NCBI GenBank assembly: GCA_934131695.1
Contig: CAKOZV010000005.1
Coordinates: forward strand, 1-64,000
DNA: 64,000 nt
Reading direction: 5' to 3'
DNA from: an uncultured Bacilli bacterium
Lineage (GTDB): Bacteria > Bacillota_I > Bacilli_A > RF39 > UBA660
Below are positions 16,959 through 24,573 of this stretch, piece by piece. How positions within the stretch are numbered: position 1 is the stretch's first letter; each line of letters begins with the position of its first letter. The notes under the pieces were generated by a model that saw only the letters and a program-made list of their open reading frames with translations, did no database searches and was not told the DNA's origin. Both the position numbers and the translations under genes were made by a program.

Positions 16959-18234
16959 CTATTATTATTTTTTGAATAAATTGATTGCCATTAATCACTG
17001 TTCTTGTTGAAATACCATTTTTTTTATTCAGTAATTTTTTAGCTAAATATAATCCTTTACCATGTGAGCCTCCCTTAGTAGTATATCCCTTAGTTCCTAT
17101 TTTTGATAAATCAATTTTTTCTTTATAAGTATTTGATATTAAAAATGTTAAACCAATATTTGAATCATATATTTCAAAATACAGTTCTCTTTCTTTTGAC
17201 TCCTTAGAAGCTTCTATAGCATTATCAAAGAAAATTCCTATTAAATTACTCAAAATTCTATATTGACTTTTACTAAATTTATAATTCTTAGTATTTATTT
17301 CACTACTTACATTTATAAACAACTTCAGATTTTCTCTGCTAGCTACTAAAAACTTATAATAAATTAAACTCTTTAATTCACCTTTCGGTATATTCTTAAT
17401 TTTTCCTAATAAATAAGTATCAATAGTCAAATCAACATCAAGTATTTCTTCAATTTTGGATAGTATTTCCTTATCAGAGGTTATTGATGTAATCTTAGAT
17501 AATTGATTTTTATACTCATGAATTTTTAAATCTTGTTCTTCTTGATAATTTTCTATATTACTCATACAATCATATAATATGGTATTCTTTGTTTTAAGTT
17601 GTTCATATTTTATAATTCTTCTTATATAAATAAATACTAGACTCACAAATATCAAAATAATTACATTTGTAGTAAAATAAAATTTAGAGGGTATATATAT
17701 TCCAATAATAACGTAATATGATAAACCTATGGCTATAGTAGCAAGTAAAATATAAATAATAGTATTTTTATATCTAATTTCTTTTATATGTTTTTGGCTT
17801 ATCTTAGTAAATTTCCTAATATATTTTATTTTAAATAAGAAATAAGTAGATATTGAAATAAATAAATTAGTAAAAATTGTGTAAAATGGATTTATTGCAC
17901 TATATCTAGCATAGTTTATTGCTACTGAACAGGCCACTAAATCAGGTATAATAGATATCAGCATAAAATATAAAGTAAATACCATTCCTTCCGCAACAGA
18001 AAAGGAAAATATTTTTTTTAATGAAATAGCAGTAACTATAAACGATAAAATATTAAAGAAAAAACTATAACCTACCTTATAAAGAAATAAGCAAGGAGAA
18101 ATACTAATAAATAACCATAATAAAGTATAAAAGGAATAAAATTTTACTCTAGAATTTATAATAGACTTTATATTTAAAATAAGAAAAATATTCATTATTA
18201 AATTATTTATGCATTTCACTATAACCAAGGACAC
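16948..18234 (-). CDS. agrC: AgrC-like GHKL sensor histidine kinase
   Basis: The 428-aa protein has about six membrane helices (residues 1-205), a coiled dimerisation helix with the phospho-acceptor His239 (KIHEYKNQLSKI) and a GHKL ATPase (FFDNAIEA with Asn338; GTKGYTTKGGSHGKGLYLAKKL). It is the probable receptor of the AgrD peptide. The start chosen is GTG at 18234, preceded by AAAGGAG and overlapping agrA by 32 bases; an ATG 13 codons later has no ribosome site. It ends four bases from the convergent agrD. Confidence 0.92.
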   Translation of the reverse strand: MSLVIVKCINNLIMNIFLILNIKSIINSRVKFYSFYTLLWLFISISPCLFLYKVGYSFFFNILSFIVTAISLKKIFSFSVAEGMVFTLYFMLISIIPDLVACSVAINYARYSAINPFYTIFTNLFISISTYFLFKIKYIRKFTKISQKHIKEIRYKNTIIYILLATIAIGLSYYVIIGIYIPSKFYFTTNVIILIFVSLVFIYIRRIIKYEQLKTKNTILYDCMSNIENYQEEQDLKIHEYKNQLSKITSITSDKEILSKIEEILDVDLTIDTYLLGKIKNIPKGELKSLIYYKFLVASRENLKLFINVSSEINTKNYKFSKSQYRILSNLIGIFFDNAIEASKESKERELYFEIYDSNIGLTFLISNTYKEKIDLSKIGTKGYTTKGGSHGKGLYLAKKLLNKKNGISTRTVINGNQFIQKIIIEKE

Positions 18235-18946
18235 GTTTCTTCAACTCCTTTCTTTTACTTCTTGCTACCAAATCAGTTGATTCACCCGTAGAAAAAATCA
18301 CTGTGTTTGTTTTAACATTGTATTCAATTATTTTATCTACATTAATAATTGCACTACGATGTGTTCTCAGAAAGCGATTATCTAGTAATTCTTCAATTTC
18401 TGCTAGAGATTTGGTTATTCTATATTCACCACTAGTGGTATATAAAATACAACACTTACTATTTAACTCTCGTTCTATAAAGACAATATCTCTATACTTA
18501 ATTTTGAAAACAGAATAGTCCTTTTCAAAGGTTAAACAAGAATCTGTACTCCTATATTTAGAAAGTACTATAGCAATAACTTCTTCCAATTGCTCATAAC
18601 CTTTTTTAGACTTTTTAACATAGTCTAAGACATCCAAACGGCTAGTTAAAATCTTATTTCTATACTTACTAAAATTAGTTACAAAAATGATTAGTGAACT
18701 CCAATCACCTAGTTTGTACCTTATATATCTAGCCACATCAATTCCATCTATTTCTGGCATTTGAATATCTAAAAAGTAAACATTAAAACCATTAGGATTC
18801 TTAGCAAAATTGAAAAATTTCTCATCATAATAACTAAAAAAATGAGTTTTATATTCAACTGTACTTTTCATCATACAATAATCTATTTTCTCCTTAATAG
18901 AATTTCTAAATATTTCCTCATCATCACATATAATAAAATTTATCAT
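18203..18946 (-). CDS. agrA: AgrA-like LytTR response regulator
   Basis: Starting at MINFIICDDEE (GGAGGTATACCAG upstream) the protein is 247 aa. The receiver domain has acidic residues Asp8-Asp9 and the phosphorylation site Asp60 (YFLDIQMPEIDG). The C-terminal LytTR DNA-binding domain spans residues about 145-240 (DIVFIERELNSKCCILYTT, FLRTHRSAIINVDKI). It should be phosphorylated by the adjacent AgrC and bind paired LytTR repeats such as those proposed upstream of agrB. A longer upstream open frame runs into the terminator region and is not the true start. Confidence 0.93.
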   Translation of the reverse strand: MINFIICDDEEIFRNSIKEKIDYCMMKSTVEYKTHFFSYYDEKFFNFAKNPNGFNVYFLDIQMPEIDGIDVARYIRYKLGDWSSLIIFVTNFSKYRNKILTSRLDVLDYVKKSKKGYEQLEEVIAIVLSKYRSTDSCLTFEKDYSVFKIKYRDIVFIERELNSKCCILYTTSGEYRITKSLAEIEELLDNRFLRTHRSAIINVDKIIEYNVKTNTVIFSTGESTDLVARSKRKELKKRVLGYSEMHK

Positions 18947-19008
18947 CTGGTATACCTCCGACTCCTTAATTTTACCATATTTTTCCATAAAAGTGGATAT
19001 TTTTGCAG

Positions 19009-19039
19009 TAAAAAACCAGTAGCTGTTTAACCACTGGTT
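19009..19039 (-). terminator. Terminator at the end of tagO/wecA
   Basis: The stem AACCAGT/ACTGGTT with a 12-base loop is followed on the minus strand by six T residues; the stop codon begins inside the stem. Confidence 0.8.
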
Positions 19040-20156
19040 ATTTAACCTTTTTTTGTTTTTTTCTCTTTTCTTTCTTAATAGTACCCTCCACTTTATCAAT
19101 AATACTATCAGTCACTTCCTTGTTTTTAGGAGAGATAATACTAGTCCTTAAAACAAACCATACTACTACTATAAATATTAAGATATAAAATACTTTACCT
19201 AAAACAGGATCTTTAAGTATATAGAAAATTGAAGCTGTTGCAAATAAGAAATCAATTCCATAGATAATTAATACTGTTGTTCTGTGAGAAAAATTCATTC
19301 CTAATAACTGATGATGAATATGATCCTTATCAGGAGCAAATGGAGGTTGATGTTTAAGTAGTCTTCTAATAATAGCAAATAATGTATCAAGAATAGGTAT
19401 ACCTAAAATCATTATAGGAACAAATAAACTAGTTAAAGCTGGTCCCTTAAATTCTAAAAGTGTTATTACTGCTATTATAAATCCTAAGAACATGGCACAG
19501 TCGCCACAAAATATTTTAGCTGGATAAAAATTATGAAGTAAGAATCCTAAAGTAGCACCTAACATAATGAATGTTAAAATCATAACAAGACTACCACTTC
19601 TGCCTTGAAAAAAACCAATTATACCAATGGTTAAAAAGAAAATACTACATATACCACCACATAAACCATCCAAGCCATCTATTAAATTAATAATATTAGT
19701 ACAAGCTACTATAAAGAAAATAGTCAGTGGATAAGACCAAATACCAAAGTCAATTGTATAACCAAAAGCTGTAATGTTATTTAAAAGTATTCCTCCATAA
19801 AAGACTATAATACAAGCAGCAATTAATTGTCCTAATAGTTTTCTACTCGCTCTAATAGACTTAATATCATCAATGATACCAGTTAAAATAATTATAAAAC
19901 TACCTATCAGAATTGAATTCATTTGAATACTTTCTATTCCAAACAGCATATAACCAACTAAGAAAGCTAAAAATATTCCTACTCCTCCGAGTTTAGGCAT
20001 CACTCTTTTATGAATATGTCTATTGCCCTCATCACTTCTTGGAACATCTAAAGCACCTATATGAAAAGCAATTTTTTTCATTTCTGGCATTATCAGTGCT
20101 GAACAAAGAAAGGTTACTGCTACTATCTTTAAAGCACTTAATATTTCTTGATTCAT
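19038..20156 (-). CDS. tagO: Undecaprenyl-phosphate GlcNAc-1-phosphate transferase (TagO/WecA)
   Basis: The 372-aa polytopic MraY/WecA-family enzyme starts at MNQEILSALKIV (AGAGGAAGTAAA upstream). Motifs include LGGVGIFLAF, the catalytic NLIDGLDGLCGG, CGDCAMFLGF and the loop HQPPFAPDKDHIHHQLL. It loads GlcNAc-1-phosphate onto undecaprenyl phosphate, the first step of wall teichoic acid or other surface-glycan synthesis. A basic C-terminal tail (KKEKRKKQKKVK) is present. Other teichoic acid genes are not in the window. Confidence 0.93.
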   Translation of the reverse strand: MNQEILSALKIVAVTFLCSALIMPEMKKIAFHIGALDVPRSDEGNRHIHKRVMPKLGGVGIFLAFLVGYMLFGIESIQMNSILIGSFIIILTGIIDDIKSIRASRKLLGQLIAACIIVFYGGILLNNITAFGYTIDFGIWSYPLTIFFIVACTNIINLIDGLDGLCGGICSIFFLTIGIIGFFQGRSGSLVMILTFIMLGATLGFLLHNFYPAKIFCGDCAMFLGFIIAVITLLEFKGPALTSLFVPIMILGIPILDTLFAIIRRLLKHQPPFAPDKDHIHHQLLGMNFSHRTTVLIIYGIDFLFATASIFYILKDPVLGKVFYILIFIVVVWFVLRTSIISPKNKEVTDSIIDKVEGTIKKEKRKKQKKVK

Positions 20157-20179
20157 TTTACTTCCTCTTTTCTTATTCA

Positions 20180-20208
20180 ATTATATCAGTTTATATTCTA
20201 TTGTACAA
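20180..20208 (-). promoter_or_regulatory. Promoter of tagO/wecA
   Basis: On the minus strand TTGTAC (20208-20203) and TATAAT (20185-20180) are separated by 17 bp, with TGA before the -10. Confidence 0.65.
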
Positions 20209-20223
20209 TTATTTTAAGAAAAG

Positions 20224-20249
20224 AAAAAAGTCTAGTTCTCTTCTAGACT
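20224..20249 (-). terminator. Terminator overlapping the mbl stop
   Basis: The stem AGTCTAG/CTAGACT with a 7-base loop includes the mbl stop codon and is followed on the minus strand by a T tract. Confidence 0.85.
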
Positions 20250-21224
20250 CCTTACATCATCAAGTAATACTCCTGTTCCTTCTGCTACACAAGTTAATGG
20301 TGTATCAGCAATAAAAACAGGTATCTTTAATTTATCTTTTAATAATGGAACTAAACCAGTTAACATACTTCCACCACCTGTTAAAACTACTCCTTTTTCT
20401 ACTATATCAGCTGATAATTCTGGAGGAGTCTGTTCTAAAACATTAGTAGCCGCTTTAATTATCTTTTGAAGTGATTCAGATAAAGCTTCTTCTGTTTCAT
20501 TCTCATAGATTTCTATTGTACTAGGTAATCCTGTAATTAAGTCTCTTCCTCTTACTTCCATCTTTTTCTTCTTATCAGGATTATAAACGTTAGCAAACTC
20601 TATTTTAATCTCTTCTGCTGTTTTATCACCTATTAATAATTTATATTTTTCTTTAATAAACTTTATAATATCTTGATCAAATACATTACCAGCAACTCTA
20701 ATTGAAGCACTAGTAACTATATCCTTTAAAGAAAGAACAGCTATATCAGTAGTACCACCACCAATATCTATTACCATATTACCACTAGGTTTAGAAATAT
20801 CCATTCCTGCTCCAATAGCAGCTACTTTAGGCTCTTCTTCTAAAAACACTCTTCTTGCTCCGGTTCTTTCAGCTGCTTCTTTAATAGCATTTTTCTCAAC
20901 TGGAGTAATATTAGATGGACAACATATTAAGATTCTAGGTCTTGAAAAGAAATTGCGAGCATGAATCTTTCTAATAAAATAATCAAGCATAATCTCTGTT
21001 ATCTCAAAATCAGCAATAACTCCATCTTTCATTGGTTTAATAGCTTTAACCTTTCCAGGAGTTCTTCCTAACATTTCACTAGCTTCACGTCCTACTGCTA
21101 CAACTTTCTTATTATCTGTATCAATAGCTACCACACTAGGTTCATTTAAAACAATTCCTTCACCTTTTATATATATTAATACATTGGCTGTTCCTAAATC
21201 TATTCCAATATCCTTTGCTAACAT
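20232..21224 (-). CDS. mbl: MreB/Mbl actin-like cell-shape protein
   Basis: The 330-aa actin homologue has the phosphate-1 loop IDLGTANVLIYIKGEGIVLNEPSVVA, phosphate-2 IDIGGGTTDIAV and the adenosine motif GGGSMLTGL. It forms membrane-bound filaments that guide lateral wall synthesis. The Mbl assignment (rather than MreB or MreBH) comes from its neighbour spoIIQ; the B. subtilis mbl region is similar, and mreCD are absent here. The spoIIID gene that precedes mbl in B. subtilis is missing. Confidence 0.9.
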   Translation of the reverse strand: MLAKDIGIDLGTANVLIYIKGEGIVLNEPSVVAIDTDNKKVVAVGREASEMLGRTPGKVKAIKPMKDGVIADFEITEIMLDYFIRKIHARNFFSRPRILICCPSNITPVEKNAIKEAAERTGARRVFLEEEPKVAAIGAGMDISKPSGNMVIDIGGGTTDIAVLSLKDIVTSASIRVAGNVFDQDIIKFIKEKYKLLIGDKTAEEIKIEFANVYNPDKKKKMEVRGRDLITGLPSTIEIYENETEEALSESLQKIIKAATNVLEQTPPELSADIVEKGVVLTGGGSMLTGLVPLLKDKLKIPVFIADTPLTCVAEGTGVLLDDVRSLEEN

Positions 21225-21358
21225 CCTATCACGTCCTTTTACTGTTAATATTTTAACAAAATTTCTTTTACTTGTAAATTAATTTCCCATCAAAATTAGT
21301 TTTTCCTACTATTTTAAATATATACATTATAATTGCATTTATTACTTTATTTTTCATA

Positions 21359-21386
21359 CAAAAAGATGATTGTTTTTTAATCATCT
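21359..21386 (-). terminator. Terminator downstream of spoIIQ
   Basis: The 8-bp stem AGATGATT/AATCATCT with a 7-base loop is followed by TTTTT on the minus strand, ten bases after the spoIIQ stop. Confidence 0.85.
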
Positions 21387-21396
21387 CTAGTTAACA

Positions 21397-22107
21397 TTAT
21401 TCTGGCTTCTTTGTTTCAGTAGTATTATTCTTAGATTCATCTGTTTCACTTTTATTACTATCATTAGTAGTAGTTTCTGCTTTTATTTCTTTATCAAAAT
21501 AATCTTCGGGATTAACTACTTGACTATTTAAATAAAGTTCAAAATGCAAATGATTACCTAATTCCTTATCAATACTGTTAGTTCCACTTTTACCAATCAC
21601 TTGTCCTTGTTTTACTGTATCATTTTTCTTAACAGATACTTCTCCCAAACTTTGATAACTACTTACAAGATTATTTTCATGTTGTACTTCTACGATTTTA
21701 CCTAGTAACTCATCATCTTTTATATTAATAACTGTTCCATCTAAAACTGCTACTACTTCAAAAGTTTCATTCTTAGTAAAATCCATTCCTGAATTTTGAA
21801 TATATGTATCTTCATGATACAAAATTGATTTCTCCTGTGTTGCATTATCAGCTTGGTAGTTATAGAAATATTTAGTAGTTGTTACAGACTGATCTTTAAA
21901 AGGTTTTATCATTTTAGTAGTTTCATTTATAACTTCTACATCTTCATCTTTATCTAGAATAGAACTATTAACATGTTCAACTTGTTCAGTAGGTTTTAAA
22001 TCTTTTTTCATATTTTGACTAACTAGATAAGCTCCTACTCCAATAAAGACAAAGATAGCAGTATAAATTCCTACTATTGCACCTTTTCTTAATTTTAATC
22101 TTTTCAT
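21397..22107 (-). CDS. spoIIQ: SpoIIQ-like engulfment protein, degenerate LytM (M23) domain
   Basis: The 236-aa protein has one N-terminal membrane helix (residues 9-30), a linker and an extracytoplasmic LytM domain (residues about 95-212). The sequence FEVVAVLDGTV...DELLGKIVEVQHENNLVSSYQSL closely resembles SpoIIQ of Bacilli. The first zinc ligand is lost: the usual HxGxD is NSGMD (Asn105), as expected for the catalytically dead Bacillus type; His143 and HLHFE remain. SpoIIQ in the forespore membrane pairs with SpoIIIAH from the mother cell. The C-terminal 25 residues are low-complexity. A sigma-F-like promoter precedes it. Confidence 0.88.
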   Translation of the reverse strand: MKRLKLRKGAIVGIYTAIFVFIGVGAYLVSQNMKKDLKPTEQVEHVNSSILDKDEDVEVINETTKMIKPFKDQSVTTTKYFYNYQADNATQEKSILYHEDTYIQNSGMDFTKNETFEVVAVLDGTVINIKDDELLGKIVEVQHENNLVSSYQSLGEVSVKKNDTVKQGQVIGKSGTNSIDKELGNHLHFELYLNSQVVNPEDYFDKEIKAETTTNDSNKSETDESKNNTTETKKPE

Positions 22108-22124
22108 ATTTTCACCTCATTTAA

Positions 22125-22152
22125 AGTTTTACCTAAAAGGCGAAAATTATAC
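22125..22152 (-). promoter_or_regulatory. Sigma-F-like promoter of spoIIQ
   Basis: On the minus strand GTATA (22152-22148), a 14-bp spacer and GGTAAAACT (22133-22125) fit the sigma-F pattern GYATA / GGNNANANT. The RNA would begin just before the GAGGTG ribosome site. Sigma-F control of spoIIQ is known in B. subtilis. Confidence 0.6.
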
Positions 22153-22158
22153 AATTTT

Positions 22159-22356
22159 TTAAAAAATTTTTGATACTGTGAAAAAGTCCCAAATAAAGTT
22201 AGTTACTAAATATGTCATTGAAAGTGCTAACATAAAGTATAAAACTCTAGCTTGTAGTACTCTATTTTTTTTAAATAAAGAATTTATATTTAAAGAATCA
22301 AAAGACCAAATAACTAAGATTCCAACTAAAATATAAATAAAATATTTAGCACTCAT
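22159..22356 (-). CDS. DUF1146 (YwzB-like) small membrane protein
   Basis: The 65-aa protein starts at MSAKYFIYILVG (GAGGATAGTC upstream), overlapping the rpiB stop by 11 bases. It has two membrane helices separated by a basic loop (NSLFKKNRVLQARVLYFMLALSMTYLVTNFIWDFF), matching the DUF1146 family found near murA and the ATP synthase genes in Bacillota. The function is unknown. Confidence 0.8.
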   Translation of the reverse strand: MSAKYFIYILVGILVIWSFDSLNINSLFKKNRVLQARVLYFMLALSMTYLVTNFIWDFFTVSKIF

Positions 22357-22792
22357 GACTATCCTCATATTTAGCTATTTTTTCAATTCTTCTATGATGT
22401 CTCTCTTCAGTTGAAAATGGTATTTCAATAAATTTTTTAACTAGACTGTAGGCTTCATCTGTTGATAATTTTTCACTAAGACATATTATATTAGCATCAT
22501 TATCAGTTCTAGTTTCTAAAACATCTTCTAATGATACTACTCTTGCGGCTCTTATTCCTTTAACTTTATTACAAGCAATACTTATGCCAATTCCACTTCC
22601 ACAAATAGCTATTCCATAATCTAAATTTTTATTAGCTACTTCTTCACTTAATTTAAAAGCATAATCAGGATAATCAACACTTTCTTCACTAAAGGTACCA
22701 AAGTCAATTATCTGATATTCCTCTTCTAGTTTTTTAAACAAGTTTGTTTTTAATTTAAATCCCCTATGATCTGATGTAATTCCTAATTTCAT
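22346..22792 (-). CDS. rpiB: Ribose-5-phosphate isomerase B
   Basis: The 148-aa protein starts at MKLGITSDHRGF (AAGGAAATAAAT upstream); the open frame continues upstream through the DnaA-box region but is not coding-like. Motifs are SDHRGF, YPDYA, the catalytic ICGSGIGISIACNK and NDANIICL. It interconverts ribose-5-phosphate and ribulose-5-phosphate, or acts on allose/galactose phosphates in related LacAB enzymes. The immediate upstream DNA carries several DnaA boxes, so replication-linked regulation is possible. Confidence 0.92.
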   Translation of the reverse strand: MKLGITSDHRGFKLKTNLFKKLEEEYQIIDFGTFSEESVDYPDYAFKLSEEVANKNLDYGIAICGSGIGISIACNKVKGIRAARVVSLEDVLETRTDNDANIICLSEKLSTDEAYSLVKKFIEIPFSTEERHHRRIEKIAKYEDSHEC

Positions 22793-22846
22793 ATTTATTT
22801 CCTTCTTTCCACAATCAATTGTTAATAAAATATATTTTTTTACTCT

Positions 22847-22983
22847 TTTTCCACAATATCTATGAATAATTTTTGAACATTTATTATTTTTTCCACAGGC
22901 ATTGTGTATTATTCTACAAAAAATTTTATCCACAACTAATTATTTATTTTTTTATTAAAATTTTTCCACAACCTTGTGGATAA
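22847..22983. promoter_or_regulatory. DnaA-box cluster outside oriC
   Basis: Five sites fit TTWTNCACA within 137 bp: TTTTCCACA at 22847 and 22889, TTATCCACA at 22926, TTTTCCACA at 22962, and an inverted TTATCCACA at 22975-22983. A one-mismatch site lies near 22805. The last two face each other as a dyad. The cluster spans the rpiB upstream region and the 3' end of the preceding gene, about 34 kb from oriC. Confidence 0.75.
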
Positions 22984-23441
22984 TTTTTAGTTTTAGCATT
23001 TTTTAAACCAAGTCTTCCACCCATTACTACTGCCAAATGGGATACATCTATTCCATGATAAATACACCCTAAATTGTCTCTACTTAAGATTTCATCTAGT
23101 TCTTCAAACGAAAACATATCTCTTGGCAAATATTCTTCATAACTGGTTTCTATTTTTATAGGTCTTGTTAATTTATAACGAATACCAGTCCTTTTATTTT
23201 GAATTAGTGGATTATAATAACAATATAATGTACCCTTTCTTATAATAGAACCACTTATATCACAAGTAATTGGACTACTAGCTTTCATTTCTCTAGATTC
23301 ATTATAAAAATATACTACATCATTTGGAAAATAAGTTTGACTCATATTAAATAATTCTAAACCTTTTTTAACTTCATCTTTTGATTTATTCTCTTCTATT
23401 AAGCACTCTTCCCACAAGTCAAAATCAAACATATTGTCCAT
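22944..23441 (-). CDS. Hypothetical protein upstream of rpiB
   Basis: The 165-aa protein (start at MDNMFDFDLWEECL, GGTGAG upstream) is soluble and predicted to be cytoplasmic. I do not recognise a family. The middle reads ITCDISGSIIRKGTLYCYYNPLI and resembles a small beta-rich domain with two cysteines; the C-terminus (CIYHGIDVSHLAVVMGGRLGLKNAKTKN, then QGCGKILIKK) is basic. Its last 13 codons contain two facing DnaA boxes, so part of the protein sequence is constrained by, or arose from, that cluster. It lies 59 bases after rpmE. Confidence 0.6.
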   Translation of the reverse strand: MDNMFDFDLWEECLIEENKSKDEVKKGLELFNMSQTYFPNDVVYFYNESREMKASSPITCDISGSIIRKGTLYCYYNPLIQNKRTGIRYKLTRPIKIETSYEEYLPRDMFSFEELDEILSRDNLGCIYHGIDVSHLAVVMGGRLGLKNAKTKNYPQGCGKILIKK

Positions 23442-23485
23442 ACTACTCACCATATTGAGAATATCATTTTTTTATTTAGAGTGCA

Positions 23486-23510
23486 AGAAAAAAGAAGCAA
23501 TTAAGCTTCT
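23486..23510 (-). terminator. Terminator overlapping the rpmE stop
   Basis: The stem AGAAGC/GCTTCT has the rpmE stop codon in its loop and is followed by six or seven T residues on the minus strand. Confidence 0.75.
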
Positions 23511-23716
23511 GCATCTTGGGTATAACCATATTTTTTATTAAACTTGTCAACACGACCTGTACGTGAAGCACGAGATTGCTTACCTGTATAGAATGGATGA
23601 CATTTTGAACAAACTTCAACTGTTAATTCATCTTTATTTGATTTAACTTCAAATGTTTCTCCACATGCACAAGTAACTTTACAAGTTTTATATTCTGGAT
23701 GAATTCCCTTTTTCAT
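23501..23716 (-). CDS. rpmE: 50S ribosomal protein L31 (zinc type)
   Basis: Starting at MKKGIHPEYKT (AAGGAGAGATATAC upstream) the protein is 71 aa. Cysteines at CKVTCACG and CSKCHPFYTGKQ form the zinc site of the C+ type of bL31. Zinc-independent paralogues often replace this form under zinc limitation; none is in the window. The position near murA and prfA is as in other Bacilli. Confidence 0.96.
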   Translation of the reverse strand: MKKGIHPEYKTCKVTCACGETFEVKSNKDELTVEVCSKCHPFYTGKQSRASRTGRVDKFNKKYGYTQDAEA

Positions 23717-23809
23717 GTATATCTCTCCTTCCGCCATGATAAATTCATATCATAGTAATGACTAACCGCTAATAATATATCAAACTTTTTTACGAAAGGC
23801 AAGACTTTT

Positions 23810-24541
23810 TTACTTTTTAAGTTGCTTCATTATCTCTAGATATATAGCTTTATACCCTTCATTTGAAGGATGAATATTAGTTGGATTTGGTAAATAATCA
23901 TTATTATTTTTAAAAACTCGATAAATTGATACAAATTCTATATCATATTTAGTAGTCACTTTCTTCATTTCTTCATCAAAATAGGCAAATACTCTATCTG
24001 GTACTATATCTGTATACTCATAAGGATTATAGTAACCAAGCAAAATTATTTTTCTATTATTATATTTTCTAATACTCTTAAGTAAATTATCTAATTCTTT
24101 CATTTTTTTAGAAAATATATCTAACAATTTTTTCTCATCAATTATAGATATATCACTTGTTGACATATTTATCTCAGTCAACAAGTCATTACCACCAATT
24201 GATATAGTTACTAAATCTGCTTCTCTTAAACATTTTTTAAAAGATAAAGTCTTATTTTGTCTTGTTAGTATTTGATTCATGTCTAGTTGGTGTTGTAAAT
24301 CGGCAATTCTAAAACCCGCAAATGCAAAGTCTTTACTGTAATTGTTAAGTTTATTGTTTTCTTTAAGATAACTAGCTAAATAGTCACTATAGCCATAACT
24401 TTCTTCATTATAAGCATTTACTCCTAAAGATAGAGAGTCTCCAATAGCTAAATAATTAATTTTATCATTATGAAATGTCATATAAATTAAGTAAATTATT
24501 AAAAGTAGAAAACAAAAGATAATAAGTTTTTTATGTTTCAT
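23810..24541 (-). CDS. Membrane-anchored SGNH/GDSL hydrolase
   Basis: The 243-aa protein has an N-terminal membrane anchor or signal (residues 5-24) and an extracytoplasmic SGNH domain: block I AIGDSLSLGVNA with the nucleophile Ser, block III IGGNDLL and block V IHPSNEGYKAI with the catalytic Asp/His triad His. It resembles YpmR-like lipases/acylhydrolases of Bacilli. The substrate is unknown; lipids or O-acetylated cell-wall sugars are possible. It follows murA after 32 bases. Confidence 0.85.
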   Translation of the reverse strand: MKHKKLIIFCFLLLIIYLIYMTFHNDKINYLAIGDSLSLGVNAYNEESYGYSDYLASYLKENNKLNNYSKDFAFAGFRIADLQHQLDMNQILTRQNKTLSFKKCLREADLVTISIGGNDLLTEINMSTSDISIIDEKKLLDIFSKKMKELDNLLKSIRKYNNRKIILLGYYNPYEYTDIVPDRVFAYFDEEMKKVTTKYDIEFVSIYRVFKNNNDYLPNPTNIHPSNEGYKAIYLEIMKQLKK

Positions 24542-24573
24542 TTTATCACCTAAAAAAAATTAGAGTCATAATA

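Noticed and set aside
22793..22933. N-terminal extension of rpiB through the DnaA-box region
   Set aside because: The added residues do not resemble RpiB, and the family start MKLGITSDHRG has a ribosome site.
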